Shown piece by piece: positions 9,553 to 19,287 of a DNA stretch of 64,000 bases (position 1 is its first letter; each line of letters starts with the position of its first letter). Position numbers and translations under genes: made by a program. The stretch is from Planctomycetaceae bacterium (GTDB lineage Bacteria; Planctomycetota; Planctomycetia; Planctomycetales; Planctomycetaceae): NCBI GenBank assembly GCA_041398825.1, contig JAWKTX010000001.1, positions 1,023,775-1,087,774 of the forward strand, given 5' to 3'. Below the pieces are notes generated by a model. The model saw only the letters and a list, made by a program, of their open reading frames with translations, was not told the DNA's origin and did no database searches.

Positions 9553-10620
9553 CTACCTCGCCAGCCGTCGAACCGCTTCTGCGACTCCAGCCGTGACGTG
9601 GCTCATCCGCGAATAGTTGAGCGTGTTGGGTGTGTCCGAGGGCTGGTGATAGTGCGGGCTGCGAAGGAAACTGGTGTCGGTCAGCATCAGGGCCGGGTAG
9701 CCGCAGTCCCAGAACGAACTGTTGTCGGATCGGCGGATTTCCTGAATCTTCTCCGGCAGGCAAACTGAGAACAGCGGAAAGCGTGTGGCTCGTTTGAATC
9801 CACGACGGAACTGCCAGCACAGTTTCCACGACATTGGGTTACCGATCGCTCCCAGAAAGTTGGCAGTCGACGGAAACGCCCAGGTGGCCCATCGGGGAAT
9901 GCCCGGCGGTAACCTTTGCGATCCCGGTTCGTCCCGATAATAGCCCATCATTTCCAGACACAGCATTCCAGCGATGTTGTCACCGCGACTTCGACTTTGC
10001 CTGGCATGATGCTGGCTGCCCATCTGTCCGAGATTGAAATACGGCGCTTCCTCACAGGTGAAGGCAACGAAGCGGATTGTTCTTGCGGATTGATGATCCT
10101 TCAACAACCGAGCCACTTCAATCAGCACGGCGACTGCCGACGCGTTGTCGTCGGCTCCGGGAGAATCCCAGACGGTATCGTAATGAGCTCCCAGAATGAT
10201 GATCTCACTGGCTCGCCTGACACCCGGGATTTGTGCGATCAGATTGTGTGTGGAGTGTGAGCCGATTTCGTAACACTCTTTCTCAACGCTAAATCCCATT
10301 TGGCTGAATTGCTGTTCGATGTACGCAGATGCACCTTCCATGGTACCGGGTTTGTCGAGATGCCGGACGCCAATAACATCCGAAAGCACGTCGACGTGCG
10401 TGATTAATCGATCGGCAAGTTCCTGATCCACTGGCGTATCGAAGTGTCGAGCGTCGCGACTAAATGGCCACATGAAAGAGTCCCGGAGATTTGCAGGCGG
10501 ATACATCCGGACAAAGTGAATACGTCCCGATGAAAACCGGTTTGTTCGGCTCAGCCCGCAACCTGTGAATGGTTTGAAATTTGCCACCGGAAATATGTCT
10601 GTATCGAAATCAGACATCAA
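9553..10620 (-). CDS. M28-family zinc aminopeptidase
   Basis: The protein has 355 residues. Two-zinc M28 ligands are visible in order: His and Asp of LGAHYDTVW, Asp of GADDNASA, the catalytic Glu-Glu of FTCEEAPY, a Glu in CLEMMGYY, and His of SPHYHQPSDT. The first 50 residues are not clearly a signal peptide, though a short hydrophobic stretch ending MWPFSRD may belong to a divergent export signal. A second Met directly follows the first. The family removes N-terminal residues from peptides. It stands alone, with 288 bases between its start and the flagellar operon. Confidence 0.92.
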   Translation of the reverse strand: MMSDFDTDIFPVANFKPFTGCGLSRTNRFSSGRIHFVRMYPPANLRDSFMWPFSRDARHFDTPVDQELADRLITHVDVLSDVIGVRHLDKPGTMEGASAYIEQQFSQMGFSVEKECYEIGSHSTHNLIAQIPGVRRASEIIILGAHYDTVWDSPGADDNASAVAVLIEVARLLKDHQSARTIRFVAFTCEEAPYFNLGQMGSQHHARQSRSRGDNIAGMLCLEMMGYYRDEPGSQRLPPGIPRWATWAFPSTANFLGAIGNPMSWKLCWQFRRGFKRATRFPLFSVCLPEKIQEIRRSDNSSFWDCGYPALMLTDTSFLRSPHYHQPSDTPNTLNYSRMSHVTAGVAEAVRRLAR

Positions 10621-10908
10621 TCAACCTGCCATCGATTCTTTCACTTCGCGTGTGATCCGTGCTTTCCGCTGCAGACGCTGATGAAGGAACTTGCATCGTT
10701 GGGTCTCCCATCGAATGAAAGTCGGCTTGTCCGGGGTTTCCTGCAGAGTGCCGGAGGATACTCGAATTGAGGTTTTCACTGACATGCGTGAGTGTTTTCA
10801 CTCAGCGCACGGGAGAACGTGTCGGGCGTCCTCCTGAATGTTAAGCCAGCTAAACTTTGCGGATTGTATTGGTTGCAGACTGTGAGCAGCCCTGCCGAAA
10901 CATCCGAT

Positions 10909-11265
10909 ATGCAATCTCTCAATCCTCAATTCGATCTGTTGGGACGTCTCATTTCTGCTTCAGAGATGCGGCACAAAGTGATCAGTCACAACATCGCCAA
11001 CGTCAATACGCCGGACTACCAGCGTCTGGATGTTGAGTTCGAGCAGCAGTTGAGTCAGGAACTGGCCAGAGGGCAGAGTGATGGGCACCGTTCCACTGCG
11101 CCGGAAGTCATTCAGACACCGGGACTGATCAATCGAGCAGATGGTAACAATGTTGATATTGATCGGGAGATCGGTCAGCTGAACAAGAATGCGTTGCTGC
11201 AACAGGTCTGGTTGCAGCTGTTGACGACTGAAATGAATCAGATGCGAACAGCAATCGAGAGCTAG
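10909..11265 (+). CDS. flgB: Flagellar basal-body rod protein FlgB
   Basis: The protein has 118 residues starting at the ATG at 10909 (MQSLNPQF). The longer open frame back to 10792 has no family match, and a GTG at 10882 is an alternative. The N-terminal rod/hook signature of the flg_bb_rod family is clear (HNIANVNTPDYQRLDVEFE), as is the C-terminal coiled-coil helix. FlgB is a proximal rod subunit exported by the flagellar type III apparatus. It is the first gene of the flagellar operon and is followed 3 bases later by flgC. Confidence 0.93.
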   Translation: MQSLNPQFDLLGRLISASEMRHKVISHNIANVNTPDYQRLDVEFEQQLSQELARGQSDGHRSTAPEVIQTPGLINRADGNNVDIDREIGQLNKNALLQQVWLQLLTTEMNQMRTAIES

Positions 11266-11267
11266 AC

Positions 11268-11714
11268 ATGTCAATGAATCAGATTCTGTCCGGCATGGAT
11301 ATCAGCGCGAGTGGCCTGGCTGGCGAACGCATGCGCATGGAAGTGGCCGCGAACAATATTGCCAATGTGCATTCCACGCGATCTGCCGATGGGGGACCTT
11401 ACCGGCGACAGCAGGTCACGTTTGCCGCTTCGATGAGTAATTTTTTGAATCCCGGTGCGGTCGGAGTTGACGGACTTCAGGGTGTGCAGCCCGTTGCTGT
11501 TTCTGACGACACTTCGCCGTTGCCGCTGGTTTACGATCCGGGACACCCGGATGCAAATGCCGAGGGGTTTGTTGTCATGCCGAATGTGCAGCTGCCGGTT
11601 GAGATGGTTGACATGGTGACTGCAAGCCGTGCTTATGAAGCAAATCTCAAGTCGCTGGAGACGTTTCGTCAGCTTGCCGAGCAGGCACTGGCGTTACTGC
11701 GAGGTACCAGGTAA
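11268..11714 (+). CDS. flgC: Flagellar basal-body rod protein FlgC
   Basis: The protein has 148 residues. The N-terminal signature EVAANNIANVHSTRS and the C-terminal VEMVDMVTASRAYEANLKSL are diagnostic of FlgC. It builds the proximal rod with FlgB. Its stop overlaps the fliE start (taatg), so translation is probably coupled. Confidence 0.97.
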   Translation: MSMNQILSGMDISASGLAGERMRMEVAANNIANVHSTRSADGGPYRRQQVTFAASMSNFLNPGAVGVDGLQGVQPVAVSDDTSPLPLVYDPGHPDANAEGFVVMPNVQLPVEMVDMVTASRAYEANLKSLETFRQLAEQALALLRGTR

Positions 11715-12034
11715 TGGCATTGGAATCCCTGGGAAACTCAACGGTCGGCGGCTCGGCATCGGGCGTTCGACCGTCTTTTTCGTCTGTGGGGACGGGAAAG
11801 TCCGCAGGCGGCGAGTTGCCATTTGAAGAACTTGTGAAAGGCTTAATTCAGGATACAAGCAATCAGCAGACGGCCGTCGCTGACAGTGTTCAGAAGCTGG
11901 TCTCCGGGGAAACAGATAGTGTTCACGACGTTGTGTTAACTGCGTCAAAGGCCGATCTGGCGTTCAAACTTGTGATGGAGATTCGTAATCGTCTGATTGC
12001 GTCTTATCAGGAAATCATGCGGATGCAGGTCTGA
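11714..12034 (+). CDS. fliE: Flagellar hook-basal body complex protein FliE
   Basis: The protein has 106 residues, with a Gly/Ser-rich N-terminus and the conserved C-terminal half (DVVLTASKADLAFKLVMEIRNRLI, then YQEIMRMQV). FliE joins the MS ring to the rod. The ATG overlaps the last base of the flgC stop. A gap of 71 bases to fliF follows. Confidence 0.95.
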   Translation: MALESLGNSTVGGSASGVRPSFSSVGTGKSAGGELPFEELVKGLIQDTSNQQTAVADSVQKLVSGETDSVHDVVLTASKADLAFKLVMEIRNRLIASYQEIMRMQV

Positions 12035-12105
12035 TCAATCGGTCGTTGCACTGATGAGCGTGTTAGTTTACTCGGCCCTGCCGAACGTCTGTTGAGAATA
12101 GAATC

Positions 12106-13743
12106 ATGGAACTTCTAACAGCACTTCGAGAACAGATCTCGGCCCTTTGGGCGCGATGGAGCATGGCTCAGCGAGTTGGCCTGTCTGCCGCCGCAATTGC
12201 CTGTGTCGCACTGGTCGGTCTGACGTTGTATTGGGCGTTGCAGGATCAATACGTTGTCATCGCCGGTCAATTGACGCCCCAACGCGCGGCCGAAATGAAG
12301 GGTGTCCTGGAAACTGCACAGATTCCCGCCGAGATGAACTTTTCAGGGTCCGCCATTTCTGTTCCCGTAAACCAGGTATCGGCAGCACGATTAGCTTTGA
12401 AGGATCAGCTGGATCCACTCGTTTCGGATCAGGCCAATCCGGCGACCGGAATGTTTGAAAGTCCGATTGAAAAAGAAGATCGTCGCCGCCGCGCTTTGGA
12501 AGCTCGTATCGAGAAAACCATTGGTCGTATTCGAGGCGTCCGCTCGGCACAGGTACACGTGAGCCTGCCAAACCCGTCTCCCTTTGTTCTGGACAAGTCT
12601 CCTTCGACGGCGAGTGTCGTCATCGACGTCACGCCAGGTGGGGGATTCTCGGCAGATGCTGCAAAGAACATTGTCGCGCTGGTTTCACGAGCCGTTGAAG
12701 GTCTCACGCCTGAAAACATTACTCTGATGGATACACAGGGGCGGCAGTTTTCCGCGGAGTCCGGATTGAACTCAGCCATGTCGCTGCAACTGGAATTTCA
12801 GCGACAGATTGAGAACTCACTGGCAAGGAAGGCAGAGACTCTGCTCACTCGGTGGCTGGGGCCGGACAAGGCAACGGTCGAAGTTACAGCGGACATTGAC
12901 TTCCAGGAGAAAAAACGGACTGAAACTGTTTACGATGCAGAATCCAAAGTGAAAAGGAAGGAGTTGACTGACAATATTACGCAGACCGGTACTGTTACCC
13001 TGCCAGTCGGTTCTGTGGGAGCGTCGGCAAACATCGTTCCGGATACGTCTTCCGTTAACTCTGGAGGAGGCAAGTACAACAGAGAAACGTCGGACATTGA
13101 ATATGACAACAGTAACACCCTCGAAGTGCTGACCGAGTTCCCGGGCCGAATTCTTCGTCTGACAGTTTCAGCCGTCGTGGATCCAACTGTGAATCCGCTA
13201 CCGGTCGCGGATTCGGCTGCAGACCCTGCAGCCGATCCGGCCGCGGCCGCAGCAGCGGCAAGTACGGCGTCGACCGAAACGCCGGTGCGTGATTTGAAAC
13301 AAATTGAATCTTTGATCAAGCAGGCTGTGGGTTTCGACATGACTCGCGGGGACGAGTTCTCCATGATCACAGATCGGCTTGCGATTGTTGATTCCCCCGA
13401 AGGACTTCCAGTGGGAGGGTTCAACTGGAATGAACATCAATGGCTGATTCAGTCTGTTTCGCTGGCCATGGCCGCCCTGGTTGCTCTTGTCATTGCCGTG
13501 TTGATGATTAAGCGAATGCGGCCCGTGGTTGTCGCACCACCGGAGGAGGAGCCGTTGTCGATGGCCGACATGCTGCGACTTCGGGCATTGACTGAACAGG
13601 CCAAATCAAATCCGGAAGTGGTGGCCAGTATCCTCGCTGCATGGATGGGGGATGACGAGGAGGGCGATTCTCCCAGAGTTACACCCGCGACGGTCTCGCC
13701 ACCGGCAGCAAATCCGGCGCGGCCGGCAAGACGAGCGGCATAG
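12106..13743 (+). CDS. fliF: Flagellar MS-ring protein FliF
   Basis: The protein has 545 residues. The first membrane segment is at about residues 22-46 and the second at about 446-470. Between them lie the secretin-type ring-building domains (EDRRRRALEARIEKTIGRIRG and VRSAQVHVSLPN). An Ala/Pro/Asp-rich linker (ADPAADPAAAAAA) precedes the second membrane segment. The short cytoplasmic tail has a SMADMLRLRALTEQ...VASILAAWM segment, which in homologues binds FliG. It forms the MS ring in the inner membrane, the base of the motor and of the export gate. Confidence 0.97.
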   Translation: MELLTALREQISALWARWSMAQRVGLSAAAIACVALVGLTLYWALQDQYVVIAGQLTPQRAAEMKGVLETAQIPAEMNFSGSAISVPVNQVSAARLALKDQLDPLVSDQANPATGMFESPIEKEDRRRRALEARIEKTIGRIRGVRSAQVHVSLPNPSPFVLDKSPSTASVVIDVTPGGGFSADAAKNIVALVSRAVEGLTPENITLMDTQGRQFSAESGLNSAMSLQLEFQRQIENSLARKAETLLTRWLGPDKATVEVTADIDFQEKKRTETVYDAESKVKRKELTDNITQTGTVTLPVGSVGASANIVPDTSSVNSGGGKYNRETSDIEYDNSNTLEVLTEFPGRILRLTVSAVVDPTVNPLPVADSAADPAADPAAAAAAASTASTETPVRDLKQIESLIKQAVGFDMTRGDEFSMITDRLAIVDSPEGLPVGGFNWNEHQWLIQSVSLAMAALVALVIAVLMIKRMRPVVVAPPEEEPLSMADMLRLRALTEQAKSNPEVVASILAAWMGDDEEGDSPRVTPATVSPPAANPARPARRAA

Positions 13744-13822
13744 ACAACTCATCATTTATGTCTGATCAATCTGTAACAAGGTCGTTCGAATCCGATCCTC
13801 AATTCTATTGCCCTGAAGTCTC

Positions 13823-14815
13823 ATGAATCGCCAAAGACAAACGATTGAACTGCTGCAGCTCCTGGGTGACGACGTCGCCGAAGCTGTTCTTGCGCAGTTA
13901 AATCCGAGTAAGGCAAGTGTCATTCGGGAAGGAATCTCAAAGCCACCGGGAGAAGTGCTGTTTCGCCCAAAACGACAGAGAGCCATTCTTGATGAATTCG
14001 ACGAATTCTTTCAGTTTGCGCTCCGTGCAGGACTGCAAAAGCTGTACGAGAAGCCGGCGGACGATGAGCTGAGCGATACCGAAAATGGAAAGGGAAGTGG
14101 CGATGGAGAATCGGATGATGAATCCGCCGAACCCGGGCCTCCCGTCTTTGAACTGACGGGAGATCCGATTGTCGATTTGCGTTCGCTCAGCATCTCGCAG
14201 CTCGGCCAGGCGCTGGAGACAGAGCAACCTCGAACCTCCGCGATTCTGCTCGCGAATCTGGAACCGAAACTGGCGGCGGACACGCTGAGCGTTTTGCCGG
14301 ATGACTATCGTCAGTCGGTGGTCAAGGAACTCAGCCGGGAACAGCATGCTCCACAGATCCTTGTGGAACGGATCGCCCGCGCCACGCTGCAACGAGGCCG
14401 AAGCCTTTCTCCAGAGCCGCCTGACCGTCGTGAACACGTGGACCGACTTGCGGATGTCCTGCGTTCGGTACCGAAGAACCAGCGGATGGCGATGGTTAAC
14501 GCGATCGAAGAACAGGACGCGGAACTCCACAAGGCATTGATGAAGAAAATGTATCGATTCGATGACCTGCTGAACCTGGACGGCAAGCTGATACAGCGAA
14601 TCCTGGGCGAAATTGATGGGACAACGTTAACGACGGCATTGTTCAATGCGCCGGCAAACATTCGTGAATCGGTGCTGACAAATCTATCACGACGTGCGCG
14701 GCAGTCCATTGAGGAAGAGATGGAGTTTATGACTCAGGTTCCTGAGTCACGAATCCGGGAAGCTCGTGAAAGTGTTGCGGAAGTTATTGCTCGTGTGGAC
14801 CAGGAAACCGAGTAA
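13823..14815 (+). CDS. fliG: Flagellar motor switch protein FliG
   Basis: The protein has 330 residues and starts at the ATG at 13823. The middle domain contains SREQHAPQILVERI in the place of the family's EHPQ region. The C-terminal domain has the typical MYRFDDLLNLDGKLIQRILGEI and RRARQSIEEEMEFM motor helices. The region around residues 85-105 is an acidic, low-complexity insert. FliG couples MotA to rotor movement. It lies between fliF and fliH as in many gene clusters. The N-terminal domain is more divergent than the rest. Confidence 0.93.
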   Translation: MNRQRQTIELLQLLGDDVAEAVLAQLNPSKASVIREGISKPPGEVLFRPKRQRAILDEFDEFFQFALRAGLQKLYEKPADDELSDTENGKGSGDGESDDESAEPGPPVFELTGDPIVDLRSLSISQLGQALETEQPRTSAILLANLEPKLAADTLSVLPDDYRQSVVKELSREQHAPQILVERIARATLQRGRSLSPEPPDRREHVDRLADVLRSVPKNQRMAMVNAIEEQDAELHKALMKKMYRFDDLLNLDGKLIQRILGEIDGTTLTTALFNAPANIRESVLTNLSRRARQSIEEEMEFMTQVPESRIREARESVAEVIARVDQETE

Positions 14816-14827
14816 AGGGTACGCCGC

Positions 14828-15601
14828 ATGAAACGCATCCGCGTCAATCTCAATCGTTCTCCGACATCCGTTCGTTATCAGGGACGGATTGTCGGTTTGT
14901 CTGATATGGCGGCGGCCGCTCGGTTCTCGAATCCGGGGGCCGGACAGAGTGGCGCTCGTCCCCGGACTGCCGGTGCCCCTGCGAATGGGCGTGGCAGTAC
15001 AGCTTCTGCGGAAGAATCAGTGCCGGATGCAGCCCCTCAATTCACGCCTGAGCAAAAAGAGAAGCAGGCTGCAAAGGCGCGTGCAGACAAGATGCGGCAG
15101 TTGCATGAACTCATGACGACCGTGGCGGAATCTGTGACAGAGTTGCAGGAACAACAACGGCAGTCTCTGGACGAACTGCAGCATGTCGCCGTTGAATTGG
15201 CTGTTGTGGCGGCCTCCTGGTTGACCGGAGTCGCTATTGATGCGGGGCAGTTTGCAGTGGATGACATCATTCGGCTCGCACTGAAACGAATGGAGGCCGA
15301 TACGCCGGTGCGTGTCTGTCTGCACCCGCTGGATTCAGCACTCCTGAACGAATTACTGAATGAGCCGGAGAACAAGGACCTGCAGTCGCAGTTTACCTGT
15401 GCGGAAGACTCCGGCTTGAAGCGTGGCTCGTGTCGAATTGAATCGGGGCGGAAGTTACTGGTGTCCGACATGGAAAGTCGGCTGGAAGAAATTCGTCGTC
15501 TATGGATGGAGAATCTTGATGAATCTCAGATTGAACGTCGAGGAGATGGCTCGCATGGCCGGGCGCTGCGACGTTTTCCGGACCGCCGGGAAACTGCATA
15601 G
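14828..15601 (+). CDS. fliH: Flagellar assembly protein FliH
   Basis: The protein has 257 residues. It has a basic N-terminus, a Pro/Ala-rich stretch, a long coiled coil (about residues 75-125, EQKEKQAAKARADKMRQLHE) and a C-terminal FliH/HrpE-like domain around AIDAGQFAVDDIIRLALKRM. FliH regulates the export ATPase FliI. Identification rests on the coiled coil, the C-terminal domain and the position between fliG and fliI. Its end overlaps the fliI start by about 80 bases. Confidence 0.88.
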   Translation: MKRIRVNLNRSPTSVRYQGRIVGLSDMAAAARFSNPGAGQSGARPRTAGAPANGRGSTASAEESVPDAAPQFTPEQKEKQAAKARADKMRQLHELMTTVAESVTELQEQQRQSLDELQHVAVELAVVAASWLTGVAIDAGQFAVDDIIRLALKRMEADTPVRVCLHPLDSALLNELLNEPENKDLQSQFTCAEDSGLKRGSCRIESGRKLLVSDMESRLEEIRRLWMENLDESQIERRGDGSHGRALRRFPDRRETA

Positions 15602-16835
15602 CGCTCGTGGTCTGCTGCGGGCGTCCATTCCGGCGTTCGTAGGAGAGACATGCACGGTGAATCTTGCCGGAAAAGAACTCACCGCCGAAGTGGTTGGGTT
15701 TGATGAGCACGAATCGCAGCTGATGTGCTTTGATCATACGACGGGGCTGCAGCCCGGTCTTGAGATCGTTGCTCTTGGTCGCCGACGTTCGGTGCCTGTG
15801 GGTGACGGGTTGCTGGGACGCGTGATCGATGGCATCGGACGCCCTTTCGATGGACTGGGTCCACTGCGTGTGCATCGGTACCGTGCGGAGCAGGCGAGTG
15901 TGCCGGATCCAATGATTCGTGAACGTATTTCACAACCACTCGTTACCGGCCAGCGGATCATTGACGGCTTGTTGACGATTGGTCGTGGCCAGCGCGTCGG
16001 GCTTTTCGCGGGCAGTGGTGTCGGCAAAAGTACTTTGATGGGGGAAATTGCCCGTGGTGCAGAAGCTGATGTCAACGTGATTTGCCTGGTGGGCGAACGC
16101 GGTCGTGAAGTGAAGCCTTTTATCGAAGATTGTCTTGGTGAAGAAGGGATGAAACGATCCGCTGTGGTCGTTGCGACATCGGATCAGACACCGCTGATGC
16201 GAATCAAAGCTGTACTCACGGCTGTCACAATTGCAGAGGATTTCCGTGATCGCGGCGCCCACGTGCTATTGTTTCTGGACAGCCTGACACGACTTGCAAT
16301 GGCGCAGCGTGAGTTGGGATTGCTGCTGGGCGAACCTCCCGGAGCTCGAGGCTACCCACCGTCGGTGCAATCACTGATGGCGGAAGTCCTGGAGAGATTA
16401 GGGTGCGGAGAAAAAGGAGCTATCACAGGCTTAATCACCGTTCTTGTGGAAGGGGATGATCTGGATGAACCCGTGACAGATACCGCGCGGTCAATACTGG
16501 ATGGGCACATTGTTCTGGACAGAAAACTGGCAACCCAGGGACAGTATCCGGCTATTGATGTGCTGAAGAGCGTGAGTCGTCTTTTTCGGGAAGTCACTAC
16601 ATCGGCTCACCAGCAGGATGCGACAAAGCTGCGTTCGATACTGGCAACATGGAACGAAGTTTCAGACATGATTCAGTTGGGAGTTTATAAGACAGGGACA
16701 TCTGCGACGGTGGATCGTGCGGTTCAGCTGATGCCTGCGATCCGTCGATTCCTGAATCAGAGGGTTCATGAGAAATCGACATGGCAGGAAACGCTTGAAC
16801 AGCTCGAAATACTTGGCAAGGCCTGGCCATGGTAA
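15519..16835 (+). CDS. fliI: Flagellum-specific export ATPase FliI
   Basis: The protein has 438 residues from the ATG at 15519, which has GGAGA at 15508-15512. The frame is open to 15423, but that part has no family similarity. Walker A is G165-S-G-V-G-K170-S. Walker B is in HVLLFLDSLTRLAMAQRE, and the FliI-specific GEPPGARGYPPSVQ segment is present. It is the hexameric ATPase of the flagellar type III export apparatus, working with FliH and FliJ, whose genes flank it. Confidence 0.96.
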   Translation: MNLRLNVEEMARMAGRCDVFRTAGKLHSARGLLRASIPAFVGETCTVNLAGKELTAEVVGFDEHESQLMCFDHTTGLQPGLEIVALGRRRSVPVGDGLLGRVIDGIGRPFDGLGPLRVHRYRAEQASVPDPMIRERISQPLVTGQRIIDGLLTIGRGQRVGLFAGSGVGKSTLMGEIARGAEADVNVICLVGERGREVKPFIEDCLGEEGMKRSAVVVATSDQTPLMRIKAVLTAVTIAEDFRDRGAHVLLFLDSLTRLAMAQRELGLLLGEPPGARGYPPSVQSLMAEVLERLGCGEKGAITGLITVLVEGDDLDEPVTDTARSILDGHIVLDRKLATQGQYPAIDVLKSVSRLFREVTTSAHQQDATKLRSILATWNEVSDMIQLGVYKTGTSATVDRAVQLMPAIRRFLNQRVHEKSTWQETLEQLEILGKAWPW

Positions 16836-17290
16836 AGAGATTTGAATCACGGTATCGACAGATCCAGCGAATTCGTGAACAGCATGAAGATGCCGCGAAG
16901 ACACAACTTGCTGCGCGGAATTCGGAGCTGATCGACGCTCAACAGAAGGAAAAGGCGCAGGAGCATCGCCTTCAGGAAGTGCTTCGAAATGTGAGTAGCC
17001 AGATGTTGTTCGGTGTCTCCGGCGGATTTCTGGGCAGTTTGCTGAAAGAAGTTGAAGTACATGAGCAGGCAGTGGCTGAATGCCGCAAACTTCGAATCGA
17101 TGCTGAACGGGAAAGCGAATTTGCGGCGGCAGTACTGAAGGCTGCCACTGTGGAACTAAAGACCGTCAATGAACTGGTGAATCGAGAAAAAGCTGAGCAT
17201 CGGATTGATATGTTCAGGAAGGAAGACATCGAGTTACAGGAGCAGGCGTCACAAGCGTGGCAGCGAAAGAGAAATGAGGCGACGGTATGA
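16829..17290 (+). CDS. fliJ: Flagellar export chaperone FliJ
   Basis: The protein has 153 residues, almost entirely coiled coil and rich in Glu, Gln, Lys and Arg. The N-terminal FRYRQIQRIREQHE-like start is typical of FliJ. It overlaps the fliI end by 7 bases and the next gene by 4 bases. FliJ is the central stalk that activates the FliI hexamer. Sequence conservation in this family is low, so position counts as evidence. Confidence 0.9.
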   Translation: MVKRFESRYRQIQRIREQHEDAAKTQLAARNSELIDAQQKEKAQEHRLQEVLRNVSSQMLFGVSGGFLGSLLKEVEVHEQAVAECRKLRIDAERESEFAAAVLKAATVELKTVNELVNREKAEHRIDMFRKEDIELQEQASQAWQRKRNEATV

Positions 17291-18174
17291 AAAAGATGAT
17301 TCCACTGCTGCTTTACGGCTTTGCATTGTTCGGTGTCTCCGCGGGTGTTGGCTGGTTTCTCCGACCTCAACCTACAGTTGAAGTGGTTGAAGAAACGTCT
17401 GATGCCGTGAACCCAAATCTGGCGGAAACGCCGGACATGCCTTTACCAGGCACCAGTCCAACGGTGACGGAAGGGACCGCCGGTCGGACTTCGCCGTTTG
17501 GTGAGAATCGCCCATCCACGGATGATCGCCTGCCAACAGCTGTGCGAACAGAACCGATGACTGTCGAGGAGATTGTCAGCATGAGCCTTTCGCTCAAGAA
17601 ACGCCATGCCGCATTAGCTCAAAGAGAAGAAGCTCTGCAGCGAACGGAATCGCAGCATCAGTTGCTGATGGCTGACATGCAGGTCGAACAACGCGAAATC
17701 GAGACTTTGCTGGAACAGTCGAAGACGCAGACAAAAGCAACTGAAGACCTGCTGCAAATGGTCGTTGCCACAAAGCAGCAGACAGAAGCCGAACGTGCTC
17801 GACTGGATCAGGACAAGAAGAATTTTGAGCTGGAACTTGAGAAACAGAAAGCCCGTGCGGAAAAACTGAACCAGGAACTGGAGTTCCAACGAACTCCGGC
17901 AGAAGGCGAGTCAACGGATTCACCGCAGGATGATCCACTTCTGCAGGCACGGACGATGGCTCCTTTGATTGAAGGAATGTCTCCGGAAAAAGCATCCGAA
18001 ACACTGATCGAGTGGACGAATAATGGCGGATCGCAAACGGTCGGTTTGCTACTCGGACTAATGGACGAGAAGAAGGCTTCAGCCATCGTGCAGGAGGTTG
18101 AGGACGCTCGGTTGCGTCAGACCATGCTGGAGTCGGTTCGACCAAAGGTGACCCGAACAGCGAAGAAACGGTAG
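17287..18174 (+). CDS. MotE/YlxF-like flagellar membrane coiled-coil protein
   Basis: The protein has 295 residues. A membrane segment near the N-terminus (residues 5-24) is followed by a Thr/Pro-rich periplasmic-looking stretch and a long coiled coil (about residues 95-200). A C-terminal domain starts near MAPLIEGMSPEKASETLIEW and ends in VRPKVTRTAKKR. The layout and the MgtE-N-like MxPxxAxxLL pattern match MotE/YlxF proteins that sit beside fliJ in other bacteria, where MotE acts on motor assembly. It overlaps fliJ by 4 bases (atga). I infer a role as chaperone or stabiliser of motor parts; no direct evidence. Confidence 0.8.
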   Translation: MKKMIPLLLYGFALFGVSAGVGWFLRPQPTVEVVEETSDAVNPNLAETPDMPLPGTSPTVTEGTAGRTSPFGENRPSTDDRLPTAVRTEPMTVEEIVSMSLSLKKRHAALAQREEALQRTESQHQLLMADMQVEQREIETLLEQSKTQTKATEDLLQMVVATKQQTEAERARLDQDKKNFELELEKQKARAEKLNQELEFQRTPAEGESTDSPQDDPLLQARTMAPLIEGMSPEKASETLIEWTNNGGSQTVGLLLGLMDEKKASAIVQEVEDARLRQTMLESVRPKVTRTAKKR

Positions 18175-18255
18175 TCCTCAGAACTGAGTCTTCAGAAGCG
18201 TCCGGGTGTCTTCCCGTCTGAACGACTGACATGGATGTCGGAAGGTGCAAAGATC

Positions 18256-18525
18256 ATGGATACGGTCGAAATTGCTGAAATCGGGCGAGACCTGCTTGTG
18301 ACGGCCATTCTGCTGGCAACGCCAGCGGTCGCTGTGAGTCTGATTGTTGGTTTGGTTATCAGTCTGCTGCAAACCGTCACGAGCGTTCAGGAGCAAACCC
18401 TGAGTTTTGCTCCTCGCATCGTGGCTGTTGGTGCCGTAATGCTGTTGACACTTCCCTGGATGCTTCAGCTGTCATCCGCCTTCACGATGCGGATGATGGA
18501 ACGAATCGTACAGGTGACACAATGA
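18256..18525 (+). CDS. fliQ: Flagellar biosynthesis protein FliQ
   Basis: The protein has 89 residues from the ATG at 18256, the usual FliQ length. GGAAGG lies 10 bases upstream; an in-frame ATG at 18235 would add 7 residues. It has two membrane hairpin segments, with the conserved SLIVGLVISLLQTVTSVQEQTLSF core. FliQ is part of the export gate with FliP and FliR. fliP, normally next to it, is not in this window. It overlaps fliR by 4 bases. Confidence 0.95.
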   Translation: MDTVEIAEIGRDLLVTAILLATPAVAVSLIVGLVISLLQTVTSVQEQTLSFAPRIVAVGAVMLLTLPWMLQLSSAFTMRMMERIVQVTQ

Positions 18526-19286
18526 TTGAAGCGATCATTATTGCGTCACTGCTGATCCTGTTCCGGGTGGTGGCGTTTGTCTCCTTCATGCCGCCATTGG
18601 CTGGTCAGGGCCTTCCGCAAACCGTGAAGCTGGGACTTTCTGTGGCTTTGACGGTCATCCTGGTTTCGTTCCATGCCTGGGATGGTGCTGTTGCGATTCT
18701 GAATGCGCCTTCAGGTCAGGGTTACCTGCTGTTCCTTTTTATCGCTGCCCTGAAGGAGTCGGCGTTCGGGGCCGGAATGGCCTGGCTGTTCGGGCTGTGT
18801 ATCGTACCAATGCGAATTGCTGGCGCATGGGTAGCTCAGGAAATGGGGTTAACGATCGGGGGCATATTTTCGCCGATGGATCATCAGCCAACCAACCCGG
18901 TTTCGCAGGGACTGGAGGCGATTGGTGTGATGTTGTTCTTCGCGCTGAATCTTCATCACGTGATGCTGCTGGCACTGGAGACGACGTTTTCGATTCGTCC
19001 GGTCGCTTCTGCCTGGATCATGCCTGGCTGGGATCATGTTGTCTATCTTGTCTCGACATCGATCAATCAGGGATTCATTGTCATCGCCCCTCTGGGTGTT
19101 TTGTTGTTTGCGACGGTTGTCATGCTGTTGATCACAATCCGCGCGGTGCCGCAGTTTAATTTCATGTCCTATGGGATGACTGTTCGACTGGCGGCTGGAA
19201 TGGGAGGCCTGGTGCTTTTCTTCCCGGAGATCTTTGCCGCCGTTCAGGGAATCCTGATGAATGCCGGAACAGGAGTGAACCTCTGA
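18522..19286 (+). CDS. fliR: Flagellar biosynthesis protein FliR
   Basis: The protein has 254 residues with about six hydrophobic segments. The FliR core is seen at AWVAQEMGLTIGGIFSPMDH and in the VFVSFMPPL-like N-terminus. It is an export-gate component. It overlaps fliQ (atga) and is separated from flhB by one base. Confidence 0.95.
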   Translation: MIEAIIIASLLILFRVVAFVSFMPPLAGQGLPQTVKLGLSVALTVILVSFHAWDGAVAILNAPSGQGYLLFLFIAALKESAFGAGMAWLFGLCIVPMRIAGAWVAQEMGLTIGGIFSPMDHQPTNPVSQGLEAIGVMLFFALNLHHVMLLALETTFSIRPVASAWIMPGWDHVVYLVSTSINQGFIVIAPLGVLLFATVVMLLITIRAVPQFNFMSYGMTVRLAAGMGGLVLFFPEIFAAVQGILMNAGTGVNL

Positions 19287-19287
19287 G

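Noticed and set aside
18175..18255. fliP remnant between the motE-like gene and fliQ
   Set aside because: Only about 80 bases, with no FliP-like sequence in any frame.
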